This document shows, one piece after another, positions 51,703-61,557 of a DNA stretch of 64,000 bases; within the stretch, counting starts at the first letter, position 1, and each line of letters starts with the position of its first letter. Source of the DNA: Streptomyces thermodiastaticus (GTDB taxonomy: Bacteria > Actinomycetota > Actinomycetes > Streptomycetales > Streptomycetaceae); the NCBI RefSeq assembly GCF_014656135.1, contig NZ_BNBV01000007.1, positions 1 to 64,000 of the forward strand, given 5' to 3'. Under the pieces are notes generated by a model. The model saw only the letters and a program-made list of their open reading frames with translations, ran no database searches and was not told the origin of the DNA. The translations under genes were made by a program, and so were the position numbers.

Positions 51703-52446
51703 ATGGCCATCACCGACGATCTGCGCAAGACGCTCAGCGACCCGAGGCCGCTCTACTTCGCCGCGGGAACCGCGGACCTGGCCCTGCGGCAGGCCAAGAA
51801 GGTGCCCGCTCTGGTGGACCAGCTGCGCGCCGAGGCCCCGGCGCGCATCGAGGCGGTGCGCAACACCGACCCGAAGGCCGTCCAGGAGCGGGCCACCGCC
51901 CGCGCCAAGGAGGCCGCCGACCGGGTCAAGGAGACCCAGGTGACGCTGCAGACGAGGATCAGCCAGTTCCTCACCTCCCTGGACTCCGACCTGAAGAAGC
52001 TCAGCACCAGCCTGGACGCCGATCTCAAGCGGCTCGGCGAGACCGCCCAGGACCTCGCCCTGCGCGGCGTGGGCGTGGCCGCCGAGTACGCCGTGAAGGC
52101 CCGCGAGACCTACGAGAAGGTGGCCGAGCACGGGGAGCAGGCGGTGAGGACCTGGCGCGGCCAGGCCGCCGAGGGCATCGAGGAGGTCGCGGAGGAGGTC
52201 GAGGAGCTGGCCGTCGCCGTCGAGCCGAAGGCCGAGCCCAGGACCGAGTCCAAGGCCGCGTCGAAGACCGAGCCGAGGGCCGGGTCCCCGGCCGGCGGGA
52301 CGAAGACCGCTCCGGCTGCGGGCCCGGAGACCGGGCCGGCGCAGGATTCGTCCGCGCCCGCGGCGAAGAAGGCGCCGGCGAAGAAGACCCCGGCCCGCAA
52401 GACCACGGGCACGACCGTGAAGAAGAACACGCCGCCCGCCAAGTAG
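51703..52446 (+). CDS. HbhA-like heparin-binding hemagglutinin homolog
   Basis: The 247-residue protein has an amphipathic helical N-terminal half (PLYFAAGTADLALRQAKKVPAL; ISQFLTSLDSDLKKLSTSLDADLKRLG) and a C-terminal tail of Lys/Ala/Pro repeats (KKAPAKKTPARKTTG), as in mycobacterial HbhA. In streptomycetes it is more likely a surface- or membrane-associated or nucleic-acid-binding coiled-coil protein than an adhesin. ATG 51703 is used. A strong terminator follows. It is probably cotranscribed with the XRE gene. Confidence 0.88.
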   Translation: MAITDDLRKTLSDPRPLYFAAGTADLALRQAKKVPALVDQLRAEAPARIEAVRNTDPKAVQERATARAKEAADRVKETQVTLQTRISQFLTSLDSDLKKLSTSLDADLKRLGETAQDLALRGVGVAAEYAVKARETYEKVAEHGEQAVRTWRGQAAEGIEEVAEEVEELAVAVEPKAEPRTESKAASKTEPRAGSPAGGTKTAPAAGPETGPAQDSSAPAAKKAPAKKTPARKTTGTTVKKNTPPAK

Positions 52447-52494
52447 CGGCACACGGCCCCGGTCACCGTGCCGTCGGCCCGGTGGACGGGCGAG

Positions 52495-52525
52495 CGGGCC
52501 GGGCACGCGGGCGGTGCCCGGCCCG
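52495..52525 (+). terminator. Hairpin terminator after HbhA-like gene
   Basis: CGGGCCGGGCAC (52495-52506) pairs perfectly with GTGCCCGGCCCG (52514-52525) around a seven-base loop and is followed by TTCT. It lies between the HbhA-like gene and the next promoter. Confidence 0.82.
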
Positions 52526-52570
52526 TTCTACGGGTACGGTGGCCGAGGACCTAGTCGGAGGAAACGGGCG

Positions 52571-52924
52571 GTGGGCGACATGCTGATGATGGGCTTCGCG
52601 GGGTTCCTGGGTCTGCTGAAGATCCTTCTCATGGCCCTGGCCGCGTTCGGGCTGGTGGACGCCGCGTTCCGGCGCGAGGACGCCTTCCGGGCGGCGGACA
52701 AGCAGAACAAGGGGTTCTGGCTGATCGTCCTGGGCCTGGCGCTCGTCGTGAGCTACCTGTTCTCGATCTTCATGTTCCTGCCGGTGATCGGCGCGATCGC
52801 GAGCATTGTCTACATCGTGGACGTGCGGCCCGCGCTCAAGCAGGTGTCCGGCGGCAGCGGCTGGGGCCGTCGCCGCGGCAGCAGCAGCGACGGCCCGTAC
52901 GGGCCGTTCAACGGCGGCCGGTAG
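52571..52924 (+). CDS. DUF2516 family membrane protein
   Basis: The 117-residue protein has an N-terminal hydrophobic helix (GFAGFLGLLKILLMALAAFGLV), the conserved AFRREDAFRAADKQNKGFW, two more helices and VYIVDVRPALKQ, typical of DUF2516. The tail is Gly/Arg/Ser-rich. GTG 52571 is preferred because GGAGG lies nine bases upstream; TACGGT (52535-52540) is a plausible -10. The function is unknown. Confidence 0.9.
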   Translation: MGDMLMMGFAGFLGLLKILLMALAAFGLVDAAFRREDAFRAADKQNKGFWLIVLGLALVVSYLFSIFMFLPVIGAIASIVYIVDVRPALKQVSGGSGWGRRRGSSSDGPYGPFNGGR

Positions 52925-53017
52925 GGCCGCCGGGTCCGCGACCGGCGGCCCGGCCGGTCGCCGGCCGTCGTCACATGGCGTGCATGTCCCGGTCGCGGCC
53001 GCCGCCGCGGCACGGCC

Positions 53018-54400
53018 TCATGGCCGTCGCTCCAGCATGACCACCGCGACGTCGTCGTTGAGTTCCCCGCCGTTGAGGGTGCGCGCCTCGTTCACGGCCG
53101 CCCGCAGCAGCTCCTCGCCGTGCAGCCCCCGGTCCAGCTGGCGGCGGACCATGTCCACCATCCCGTCCTGACCCAGCCGCTCGCCGCCGTCGCCGACCCG
53201 GCCCTCGATCAGGCCGTCGGTGTACAGCATCAGGCTCCACCGGGACCCCAGCTCGACCTGGGTCCGGGGCCAGCGGGCGCCCGGGAGCAGGCCGAGGGCG
53301 GGGCCGTTGTTGTCGTACGGCAGCAGCCGGGCGGGCCGCTGAGGGGTGATGACCAGCGGGGACGGATGCCCGGCCAGGCACAGGCCGGCGTGCCGGCCGT
53401 CCGGCGAGATGTCCACCGTGCACAGCGTCGCGAAGATCTCGTCGTTGGTGCGCTCGTGCTCCAGCACCTGCTGCAGCGTGTTCAGCAGATCGTCGCCGCA
53501 CAGCCCCGCCAGCGTCAGCGCCCGCCAGGCGATGCGCAGCTCCACGCCGAGCGCGGCCTCGTCCGGGCCGTGCCCGCACACGTCGCCGATCATGGCGTGG
53601 ACGGTGCCGTCGGGGGTGCGCACCGCGTCGTAGAAGTCGCCGCCGAGCAGGGCGCGGGAACGGCCGGGCCGGTAGCGGGCGGCGAAGTGCAGCGTGGAGC
53701 CGTCCAGCAGGGGGGTCGGCAGCAGGCCGCGCTCCAGGCGGCGGTTCTCCTGCGCGCGCAGCCGGCCCTCGGCCAGCCGGCGTTCGGCGACGTCCGAGCG
53801 CTTGCGCTCCACCGCGTAACGGATCGCCCGGCTCAGCAGGCGTCCGTCCAGCTCGTCGCGGAACAGGTAGTCCTGGGCGCCGACGCGGACCGCCTCCGCG
53901 CCGCGTTCGGCGTCGCCGGACGCGGTCAGGGCGAGCACGGCGTGCCGGGGCGCGAGCCGGAGGACGTGCTTGAGGACGGCCAGCTCGTCGTCGCCCTCGC
54001 CGTCACCGGAGTCGGAACCCGCGGGTGTGCCGGTGCGCGACGGGGCGGGCAGCGCCAGGTCCAGCAGGATGCAGTGGACGTCGTCGGTGAGCAGCCGCTC
54101 GGCCTCGGTGAGGTTGCGGGCCGTGCGGACACGGATCGGCTTGCCGGCCGAGTCGAGCAGCCGGGGCACGATCGGCGAACCCGCCGGGTCGTCCTCGATC
54201 AGCAGCAGCGTGAGGGGGCCGCTGCCGGCACCGTGGTGAGCGGTGGTCCGATGGGTGTCCTTCTCGACCGTCGTTTCCTTCGGCTCGGTGGTGGTCGTGT
54301 GCGGGGCCGGTGCCGCGACGGCGCCGTCGTGGGTCACGGTGGGCGCCGGGCCGCGCTCCGCGGCCGGGATGTCTCGCTGCCGCGGTATGGGCACGGGCAT
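53018..54400 (-). CDS. Receiver-PP2C (SpoIIE/RsbU-type) phosphatase
   Basis: The 460-residue protein has a disordered N terminus, then a receiver domain (LTLLLIEDDPAGSPIV; Asp in ILLDLALP; LALTASGD; VGAQDYLFRDEL) with a Gly/Asp-rich insertion of about 20 residues after the phospho-acceptor strand. A short coiled coil and a SpoIIE-type PP2C domain follow, with metal-binding GGDFYDAV, GDVCGHGPDEAA and LNDDVAVVMLE. Such proteins dephosphorylate anti-anti-sigma factors under control of a sensor kinase. ATG 54400 has GGAAGGAAA and AGGACG upstream. No anti-sigma gene is adjacent. Confidence 0.92.
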   Translation of the reverse strand: MPVPIPRQRDIPAAERGPAPTVTHDGAVAAPAPHTTTTEPKETTVEKDTHRTTAHHGAGSGPLTLLLIEDDPAGSPIVPRLLDSAGKPIRVRTARNLTEAERLLTDDVHCILLDLALPAPSRTGTPAGSDSGDGEGDDELAVLKHVLRLAPRHAVLALTASGDAERGAEAVRVGAQDYLFRDELDGRLLSRAIRYAVERKRSDVAERRLAEGRLRAQENRRLERGLLPTPLLDGSTLHFAARYRPGRSRALLGGDFYDAVRTPDGTVHAMIGDVCGHGPDEAALGVELRIAWRALTLAGLCGDDLLNTLQQVLEHERTNDEIFATLCTVDISPDGRHAGLCLAGHPSPLVITPQRPARLLPYDNNGPALGLLPGARWPRTQVELGSRWSLMLYTDGLIEGRVGDGGERLGQDGMVDMVRRQLDRGLHGEELLRAAVNEARTLNGGELNDDVAVVMLERRP

Positions 54401-54684
54401 CGTCCTGCGTTTCCTTCCCTCCCCCCGAGGGCGTGGGTGGGTACGGGGAACCGCCCCACCAACCGGGACCCTAGCGGCAGTCGGCGGCGCAGCGGAACGG
54501 CCCGGACAGCGGCGCTTCGGCATGGGCGAGCGGCATATGCCGCGAGGCGTACCGGAGTTGGACAGCACGGCCGCGCTCCGGGATGACGAAGGTCACGTCC
54601 GTCCGGGGTTTCGGCGCCCGGCGAGGGTGCGGTGGGTCACATGGTCCAGGTCACCGCCGAGCCGCCCGCTGCGGGCGGTGCGGG

Positions 54685-55776
54685 TCAGTCCGGGTCCGGG
54701 CGGACGACCCCCAGGATCGGCATCTCGCCGGCGCCCGCCAGGGTCACCGTACGGCCGGGGCGCGGGGCGTGGACGATCCTGCCGCCGCCGACGTACAGCG
54801 CGACATGGCTGGCGTCGTCGAAGTAGATGATCAGGTCGCCGGGGCGCATGTCCTTCAGCGCCACGTGCGTCAGCTGTCTCCACTGCTCCTGCGAGGTGCG
54901 CGGGATGGGGTGGCCGGCCGCGGCCCAGGCCTGCGAGGTCAGCCCGGAGCAGTCGTACGTCCGCGGTCCCTCGGCGCCCCACTCGTACGGCTTGCCGATC
55001 TGGGCCGTGGCGAAGGCCACCGCCTTCCGGCCCGCCCGGGACGCGGTGCCGCGGATGTCCTTCAGGACGCCGGAGCCGAGCCAGGCCGCCTGCGCCTTGC
55101 GGGCCGCCTGCCGCTCCAGCTCCGCCAGCTGCCGGCGCTGCTCCTTCTCCAGCGTGGCCTGCAGTTTCTCGGCTTCCTCGATCCGCTTCTCGATCCGGGT
55201 GCGGGCGGCGTCCCTGGCCTTGCGGGTGGCCTGAAGCGAGGCCAGCTCGCTCTCGGCCCGACGGGCGTCCTCCCGCAGCTCCTTCTGGGTGCGGGTCATG
55301 TCCTCGAGCAGGTCGCGGACCGCGCGCTCGCCCTGCACGGCCCAGCCGGCTCCCTGGAGGAAGGCCTGCGGGTCGTCGCCGAGCAGCAGCCGCGCCTCGG
55401 GAGGCAGTCCGCCCGAGCGGTACTGGGCCTGGGCCGCGGCACCGGCCCGGTTCCTGAGACCGTCCAGCTTCTGACGGCCCGCGGCGATCTTCTTCTTCAG
55501 CCGGTCGACCTCGGCGGCCTGCTGCCGCGCCTTCTCCTCGGCGGCGTTGTAGGCGTCCGTGGCGACCGCGGCGTCGTGGTAGAGCCGGTCCAGTTCGGCA
55601 CGGACGGCCTCCAGCCGGCCGTCCACCCTAGTGCCCGGTGCGGCGGAGGGCTCCGGTGACGCGGAGGGTTCCCGTGCGGAGGCGAACGCCGTGCCCGCCG
55701 TCGCCGGCACGACGGCCCCGCACAGGGCGGTCACGGCCGCCGCGAGCACACTGCGCCTGCTCCGTCCCCGATGCAT
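54685..55776 (-). CDS. Coiled-coil NlpC/P60 peptidoglycan hydrolase (RipA-like)
   Basis: The 363-residue secreted enzyme has a signal peptide (RRSVLAAAVTALCGAVVPATAGTAFA), two long coiled-coil helices (about residues 48-240, e.g. LDRLYHDAAVATDAYNAAEEKARQQ) and an NlpC/P60 domain with the catalytic Cys in TYDCSGLTSQAW, His in ASHVALYVGGG and a third polar residue near RIVHAP. It cleaves stem peptides of the wall and may be activated by a partner displacing the coiled coil, as in RipA/FtsEX systems. ATG 55776 has AGGTGGGGGG upstream. Confidence 0.93.
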   Translation of the reverse strand: MHRGRSRRSVLAAAVTALCGAVVPATAGTAFASAREPSASPEPSAAPGTRVDGRLEAVRAELDRLYHDAAVATDAYNAAEEKARQQAAEVDRLKKKIAAGRQKLDGLRNRAGAAAQAQYRSGGLPPEARLLLGDDPQAFLQGAGWAVQGERAVRDLLEDMTRTQKELREDARRAESELASLQATRKARDAARTRIEKRIEEAEKLQATLEKEQRRQLAELERQAARKAQAAWLGSGVLKDIRGTASRAGRKAVAFATAQIGKPYEWGAEGPRTYDCSGLTSQAWAAAGHPIPRTSQEQWRQLTHVALKDMRPGDLIIYFDDASHVALYVGGGRIVHAPRPGRTVTLAGAGEMPILGVVRPDPD

Positions 55777-55914
55777 AGGTCCCCCCACCTGATTTACCGT
55801 CGGTAACATGCGGCTCGGTGGGATCGTGCCATGCCCACGCTCAAAACAACAGAGCGCCGCAGTCCCGTGTGCCCCCCACGCATCCCGCCCGCGGCTCAGG
55901 ACAGGTCCGCCGGG

Positions 55915-56766
55915 TCAGGTGCGCGGCGCCAGCGCGGCCCACCGCACGGTGACCTCGCCCTGCCGCCAGCGCCCCGGCCCGTCCGTCACCGGCCAGTCCG
56001 CGCTCAGGTCGCGCACCGCGCGGATCCACCGCTGCCGGGCACCGTAGGCGGCATACGGCGCGGCGGCCGCCCAGGCGCGGTCGAAGTCGCGCAGGAAGGC
56101 ATGCACCGGCTCCCCGGGCACATTGCGGTGTATGAGCACCTTCGGAAGGCGTTCGGCCAGATCGGAGGGGCGGTGCAGGGAGCCGAGCCGGGTGGCGAAG
56201 GTGACCGTGCGGGGCCCTTCCGGGCCGAGTGCCACCCATACGTGCCGCCGTCCTATCTCGTCGCAGGTGCCCTCCACCAGCAGGCCCCCGCGCGAGTGCG
56301 CGTCCGCCGGGGCAAGGCGGGCGCACAGCCGCTCCCAGACGGCGGCGACCTCCGACTCGTGGTACTGGCGCAGCACGTTGGCCGCCCGTATGAGCAGGGG
56401 CCGTCCTGTCACCGGCACCTCGAAGCCGCCGTGCCGGAAGACCAGACCGTCGCGCTCGTACGGCCGGGCCGCCGCGACCCGGGCCGGCTCTATCTCCACC
56501 CCGACCACGCGCACCCTCGGCGCCGCGGTGCGCAGCCGGCCCAGCAGCTCGACCGCCGTCCAGGGCGCCGCGCCGTAGCCGAGATCGACTGCCACGGGGT
56601 CGGCGGCCCGGCGCAGCTCGGCGCCGTGCACGGCGGTGATCCAACGGTCCATGCGGCGCAGCCGGTTGGGGTTGGTCGTCCCGCGCGTCACCGTGCCCAC
56701 CACCGGTGCCCGCCCGTTCGCCTCCGGCCGCCGCGGGTGGGGGAGCAGCAAGGTGTGCACGGTCAT
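55915..56766 (-). CDS. SAM-dependent methyltransferase-like protein
   Basis: The 283-residue protein has a Rossmann-type SAM-binding start, PVAVDLGYGAAPWTAVELL, followed by VVGVEIEPARVAAARPY, with a C-terminal half of unknown fold (RRHVWVALGPEGPRTVTFATRL). The second strand ends in Glu as expected for SAM ribose binding. ATG 56766 lies seven bases after TACCCT (minus strand), again leaderless. It is divergent from mshA by about 265 bases. The substrate is unknown. Confidence 0.82.
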   Translation of the reverse strand: MTVHTLLLPHPRRPEANGRAPVVGTVTRGTTNPNRLRRMDRWITAVHGAELRRAADPVAVDLGYGAAPWTAVELLGRLRTAAPRVRVVGVEIEPARVAAARPYERDGLVFRHGGFEVPVTGRPLLIRAANVLRQYHESEVAAVWERLCARLAPADAHSRGGLLVEGTCDEIGRRHVWVALGPEGPRTVTFATRLGSLHRPSDLAERLPKVLIHRNVPGEPVHAFLRDFDRAWAAAAPYAAYGARQRWIRAVRDLSADWPVTDGPGRWRQGEVTVRWAALAPRT

Positions 56767-57032
56767 GGATACGAGGGTATGGGGGCACCCGGCACCGAAC
56801 GTTCCCGCGTCCCAGGGCCGCGGCGTGGTGTACATCACCCTCTCGGGGCGGATGAATGCCAACGGCCGGGTGAGATGGCGTAACGATCGGGCAAAAAACG
56901 CCGTGGCGGGTGGGAGCCGGAAATGGAGCCCTTCTGCGCGGTGTTGCTGTTTCCGGGTGCCGCACGCCGTCCGTCCGGCACGCCCGCATCACGACCGGCA
57001 GCAGCACACGCCCGCACAAGGAGGAACGCCAG

Positions 57033-58370
57033 GTGGGCCAGTACGTCAGCAGGCTCGGGCGCCGCTCCGCGGCGGGTCCGGCACGGCTGCGGCTGCACCG
57101 CCGCCCCCGGCGCGTCGCCATGCTCTCCGTGCACACCTCGCCGCTGCACCAGCCCGGCACGGGCGACGCCGGCGGCATGAACGTCTACATCGTGGAGCTG
57201 GCCCAGCGGCTCGCCGCGATCGGCATCGAGGTGGAGGTGTTCACCCGGGCCACCGCGGGCGGGCTGCCGTCCACCGTGGAGCTGGCCCCGGGCGTCCTGG
57301 TCCGGCACGTGGACGCCGGCCCCTACGAGGGCCTGGCCAAGGAGGACCTGCCCGCCCAGCTGTGCGCCTTCACCCACGGCGTCATGCAGGCGTGGGCCGG
57401 CCACCGCCCCGGCTACTACGACCTGGTCCACTCCCACTACTGGCTCTCCGGCCAGGTCGGCTGGCTGGCCGCCCAGCGCTGGGGGGTGCCCCTGGTGCAC
57501 GCCATGCACACCATGGCCAAGGTCAAGAACGCCCACCTCGCCGAGGGCGACACGCCCGAACCGGCCGCCCGGGTCATCGGCGAGACCCAGATCGTCGCCG
57601 CCGCCGACCGGCTGATCGCCAACACCGAGGAAGAGGCCGAGGAGCTGGTCCGGTACTACGACGCCGACCCCGGCAAGGTCGCCGTGGTGCACCCCGGGGT
57701 GAACCTCGCCCGTTTCCGTCCCGCCGACGGCCGTGCCGCCGCCCGGGCCCGTCTCGGGCTGCCCCAGGACGCGCTGATCCCGCTCTTCGCCGGCCGGATC
57801 CAGCCGCTCAAGGCCCCCGATGTGCTGCTCAAGGCCGTGGGCGTGCTGCTGCAGGAACGTCCCGGCCTGCGCTCCCGCATCGTCGTGCCGGTGGTCGGCG
57901 GCCCCAGCGGCAGCGGGCTGGCCAAACCGGAGGGGCTGCAGAAGCTCGCGGCGCAGCTCGGCATCGCCGACGTCGTACGGTTCCGGCCCCCGGTCGGGCA
58001 GGAGCAGCTCGCCGACTGGTTCCGGGCCGCGTCCGTGCTGGTGATGCCCTCCCACAGCGAGTCCTTCGGGCTGGTGGCGATAGAGGCGCAGGCCGCCGGC
58101 ACACCGGTGATCGCCGCCGCCGTCGGCGGGCTGCCGGTGGCGGTACGGGACGGCGAGACCGGTTTCCTGGTCCAGGGCCACGACCCGGCTGCCTACGCGC
58201 GGGTGCTGCGGCGCTTCGTCGACGAGCCGGAACTGACGGCGCGCATGGGCGCCCGGGCCGCCCGGCACGCGCAGTCCTTCGGCTGGGACACCGCGGCGGC
58301 CGCCACCGCCGACGTGTACACGGCCGCGGCCCACTGGTACCGCCGTCGCGTACGCTCCCACCATGGGTGA
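57033..58370 (+). CDS. mshA: D-inositol-3-phosphate glycosyltransferase MshA
   Basis: The 445-residue GT4 glycosyltransferase joins GlcNAc from UDP-GlcNAc to inositol phosphate, the first step of mycothiol synthesis. Typical MshA motifs are [52 protein letters not shown] and the donor-site loop [21 protein letters not shown] 57033 has AAGGAGG eight bases upstream, and the preceding in-frame codons are not conserved. Its last eight bases overlap the YbjN-like gene. Confidence 0.96.
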   Translation: MGQYVSRLGRRSAAGPARLRLHRRPRRVAMLSVHTSPLHQPGTGDAGGMNVYIVELAQRLAAIGIEVEVFTRATAGGLPSTVELAPGVLVRHVDAGPYEGLAKEDLPAQLCAFTHGVMQAWAGHRPGYYDLVHSHYWLSGQVGWLAAQRWGVPLVHAMHTMAKVKNAHLAEGDTPEPAARVIGETQIVAAADRLIANTEEEAEELVRYYDADPGKVAVVHPGVNLARFRPADGRAAARARLGLPQDALIPLFAGRIQPLKAPDVLLKAVGVLLQERPGLRSRIVVPVVGGPSGSGLAKPEGLQKLAAQLGIADVVRFRPPVGQEQLADWFRAASVLVMPSHSESFGLVAIEAQAAGTPVIAAAVGGLPVAVRDGETGFLVQGHDPAAYARVLRRFVDEPELTARMGARAARHAQSFGWDTAAAATADVYTAAAHWYRRRVRSHHG

Positions 58371-58863
58371 TGTGCAGCAGGCCGGGCAGGTTCTCGAAGC
58401 GGTCTTCACCGACTCCGAGTTGGAGTGGGAGTCCCCCCGGCCCGGGACCTACGTGGTCCAGCTCCCCGGTACGCGCAAGCTGTCCACCACGGTGTCGTTC
58501 CTGGTGGGCCGGCACTCGCTGTCGCTCAACGCCTTCGTCATCCGCCATCCCGACGAGAACGAGGCGGGTGTCCACCGCTGGCTGCTGGAGCGCAACCTCA
58601 AGCTGTACGGGGTGAGTTACGCCGTCGACCGGCTCGGCGACGTCTACCTCACCGCGCGGCTGCCGCTCGCCGCGGTGACCGCCGAGGAGATCGACCGGCT
58701 CCTCGGCCAGGTCGTGGAGGCCGCCGACGGCGATTTCAACACCCTCCTGGAGCTGGGCTTCGCCTCCGCGATCCGCAAGGAGTACGCCTGGCGGGTGTCG
58801 CGCGGCGAGTCCACGCGCAACCTGGAGGCGTTCATGCATCTGATCGAGCGTCCGGCCGACTGA
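58363..58863 (+). CDS. YbjN-domain protein
   Basis: The 166-residue YbjN-type protein resembles type III secretion chaperones in fold ([50 protein letters not shown]). YbjN-like genes follow mshA in many actinobacteria. The ATG lies inside the mshA 3' end (8-base overlap), so translation is coupled. The role is unknown. Confidence 0.92.
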   Translation: MGDVQQAGQVLEAVFTDSELEWESPRPGTYVVQLPGTRKLSTTVSFLVGRHSLSLNAFVIRHPDENEAGVHRWLLERNLKLYGVSYAVDRLGDVYLTARLPLAAVTAEEIDRLLGQVVEAADGDFNTLLELGFASAIRKEYAWRVSRGESTRNLEAFMHLIERPAD

Positions 58864-59019
58864 GGTCCCTTCCCCGCGCCGTCCTTCTCGCCCTCCCCTC
58901 CCTCCATCACGTCGTCCCGCACGCCCTCTTCCCGGGTGCCGGGGTGCGGTGGCATGCTCACGGCCAGCACATTTCTGAATGGCGTTCAAGTCCATGAATC
59001 CTCAGAAGGGGTGGCGGTC

Positions 59020-60723
59020 ATGACCGACGCGCGCCGGGACACCGGGCGGCTGACCAGACGGACCCTCCTCGCGGGCGCCACCGCCGTGGCCCTCGGCGCC
59101 ACGGCCGGCCGGGCGGCCGCCGCCCCGGACCACGCGGGGCGGGCGGCGGCCAGGACAGGTCAAGTACCGGTCATCTGGGAGGAGTTCACTCGCACCCCCC
59201 TCACCCACCCGCAGATCCCCTACATCGGCCGCGCCGGATACCGCGCCGGGACGGCCCGCCTCCCGCGCCCCCGGGTCGTCGCCGATGTCACCGACTACGG
59301 CGCCGTCCCCGACGGCACCACCGACTGCGCGCCCGCCATCAACCGCGCCCTCGCCGAGGCCGGCCGGGCCGGCGGCGGCACGGTCCTCGTCCCGCCCGGC
59401 ACCTACCGCATCGACGGCCTGATCCGCATCGGCCACTCCGGCGTCGTCCTGCGCGGCGCCGGCAGCGGCCGGACCACCCTGTACGCCACCAAGAACCTCA
59501 CCGAGCTGATCGGCGTCTACGGCTCCCGTTACGGCGGCGACAAGTCGTCCTGGTCCTGGGCGGGCGGCCTGATCTGGCTCGCCCCCGAGGCCCGCTGGAA
59601 CTCCCTGGTGGCCGCCATCCGCGCCCAGGACTGGCCGTTCGAGGGCTGGACCGGCAACCGGCGCGACGAGTGGACCACCCTGACCACGCTCTCACCGGCC
59701 CGGCAGGGCGACCGGACGGTGACCGTCGCCGACCCCTCCCGGCTGCGCCCCGGCCGACTGGTCCTGCTGCGCCTGGCGGACGACGCGGACCACACGCTGC
59801 TGGAGCACATGGCGGGCGGCGGCCCCGGCCCCGAGGCCTACCGCTGGGACGACAAGACCAAGCTGCTCTCCTACGTCCCCTACGAGTGGCCGGTGCGGAT
59901 CAGCCGCGTCCACGGCCGCACCGTCACCCTCGAACGCCCCCTGCCGCTCGATGTGCGCCCCGAGTGGGACCCGCGGCTGACCACCCACGCCGAGGAGCTG
60001 ACCGGCTCGGGTGTGGAGGGCCTGACCCTTCAGGCGGTTCAGACCCAGCAGTCCCCGCACCTGCTCGACAAGGGCTACAACGGCGTGGTCCTGCAGTGCG
60101 CCTACGACTGCTGGGTGGACGACGTGACCGTCCGCCACGTCGACAACGGCTTCGGCCTGGTGGCCGCCTCCGCCTGCACCCTGCGCCGCACCCGCGTCGC
60201 CGGCCGCGGCTCCCACCACCCGTACTTCTGCCGTGAGGGCTCCCACGACAACCTGATCGAGGACTTCACCATCGAGAAACGCACGGTGCCCGCCCCGCCC
60301 GGCACCCAGTTGCACGGCATCAACGTCGAGGGCCTGTCCTCCTACAACGTCTGGTCCCGCGGCGAGATGCAGATGGGCACCTTCGACTCGCACCGCGGCC
60401 TGCCCTTCGCCGACGTCCGCACCGACATCACGGTGAACAACGACGGCCGGCACGGCGGCGACGCCGGCGCCGGCCCGCTCTTCGGCGCCCGCTTCACCCA
60501 CTGGAACATCCGCGTCACCAACGGCCGCGCCGGCCTGATGAAGATCGACGAACTCGCCCCCTGGTCGGCCACCGTCGGCATCGACGAGGTCACCGAGTTC
60601 GGCCAGATCGACGTCCCCGACTTCACCGGCGACCTGCACTCCCGCCTGGAGCTGTACGGGACGACCGACGTGGTTCGCCCGCGCAACCTCTACGAGGCCC
60701 AGCGCGCGCTGCCCCTCCGGTAG
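59020..60723 (+). CDS. Secreted right-handed beta-helix (pectate-lyase-like) protein
   Basis: The 567-residue protein has a Tat-type signal peptide (RLTRRTLLAGATAVALGATAGRAAAA). A parallel beta-helix domain follows, starting at VADVTDYGAVPDGTTDCAPAI with PPGTYRIDGLIRIG and GVVLRGAGSGRTTLYA, as in pectate_lyase_3 / GH28-related proteins. It likely degrades or binds a plant or fungal polysaccharide. ATG 59020 has AGAAGGGG upstream. Its last 34 bases overlap the 3' end of the convergent AraC gene. Confidence 0.88.
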   Translation: MTDARRDTGRLTRRTLLAGATAVALGATAGRAAAAPDHAGRAAARTGQVPVIWEEFTRTPLTHPQIPYIGRAGYRAGTARLPRPRVVADVTDYGAVPDGTTDCAPAINRALAEAGRAGGGTVLVPPGTYRIDGLIRIGHSGVVLRGAGSGRTTLYATKNLTELIGVYGSRYGGDKSSWSWAGGLIWLAPEARWNSLVAAIRAQDWPFEGWTGNRRDEWTTLTTLSPARQGDRTVTVADPSRLRPGRLVLLRLADDADHTLLEHMAGGGPGPEAYRWDDKTKLLSYVPYEWPVRISRVHGRTVTLERPLPLDVRPEWDPRLTTHAEELTGSGVEGLTLQAVQTQQSPHLLDKGYNGVVLQCAYDCWVDDVTVRHVDNGFGLVAASACTLRRTRVAGRGSHHPYFCREGSHDNLIEDFTIEKRTVPAPPGTQLHGINVEGLSSYNVWSRGEMQMGTFDSHRGLPFADVRTDITVNNDGRHGGDAGAGPLFGARFTHWNIRVTNGRAGLMKIDELAPWSATVGIDEVTEFGQIDVPDFTGDLHSRLELYGTTDVVRPRNLYEAQRALPLR

Positions 60724-61508
60724 CGCCCCGGGGTCACCCCGACCAGCTTCTTGAAGTGCCGGGTGAGGTGCGCCTGGTCGTAGAACCCGGTCACCGAGGC
60801 CACCTCGCCCGGCGGCACCCCGTCCAGCAGCAGCCGCCGGGCCCGGCCGACCCGGCGGGACATCAGGTACTGGTGCGGGGCGATGCCGTACGCGGTGCTG
60901 AACGCCCGGACCAGATGGGCCGGATGGGCGTGCAGCAGCCGTGCCGCCTCCTGGAGCGTGACACCGGCCGCCACCCGCGCGTCCAGCAGGTCCCGCAGCC
61001 GCCGGGCCAGCGCCGGGTCCCGGCACGGGCGGGCGGACTCACGGCGCGTGAGATGGACGCGCAGCCGCTCGGCGACCAGGGTCAGCCGGCTCTCCGCCTC
61101 CAGCTCGTCGCCGGGCCGCCCGAGCGCGGCGTGCAACTGGCCCACCCGCCGCCGCAGCAGCGGATCGGGCAGGTCCGGCCCGTCCACGGCCGCCCCGATC
61201 AGCTCGGCGCTCAGCCGGCTTCCGTCCAGATACACCACGCGTTTGCGGAAGCCGTCCGGCGTGGCCGGGGAGCCGTTGTGCGGCACGTGCGGCGGCAGCA
61301 GGCTCACCGTGCCGAGCGGGGTGCCGTGCTCGTGCCGGTCCAGGTCGTAGCGCACGGCGCCGTCGTCCACGATGAGCAGCGTCCAGGCGTCGTGGACGTG
61401 CATCGGGTAGGCGTACTCGGTGAAGCGGGCGTGGAGCACCTCCACGACACCCGGGACACGCGGACGCCACGCGGAGACTTCGGCCTGTCCGGCCCGTTCG
61501 GCGGCCAT
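60690..61508 (-). CDS. AraC-family transcriptional regulator
   Basis: The 272-residue protein has a cupin-like N-terminal domain (YPMHVHDAWTLLIVDDGAV; LLPPHVPHNG) and a C-terminal AraC domain with two helix-turn-helix motifs (VTLQEAARLLHAHPAHLVRAF; VASVTGFYDQAHLTRHFKKLVGVTPGRYRR). ATG 61508 lies six bases after TACGTT (minus strand, 61515-61520), predicting a leaderless message. It is divergent from a DUF2000 gene with only 49 bases between the starts and probably regulates it. Confidence 0.93.
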   Translation of the reverse strand: MAAERAGQAEVSAWRPRVPGVVEVLHARFTEYAYPMHVHDAWTLLIVDDGAVRYDLDRHEHGTPLGTVSLLPPHVPHNGSPATPDGFRKRVVYLDGSRLSAELIGAAVDGPDLPDPLLRRRVGQLHAALGRPGDELEAESRLTLVAERLRVHLTRRESARPCRDPALARRLRDLLDARVAAGVTLQEAARLLHAHPAHLVRAFSTAYGIAPHQYLMSRRVGRARRLLLDGVPPGEVASVTGFYDQAHLTRHFKKLVGVTPGRYRRGSARWAS

Positions 61509-61557
61509 GCAAAGAACGTACAAGACCCGCCGCCCGGCCGCCGGGCAGTCTCGCTGC

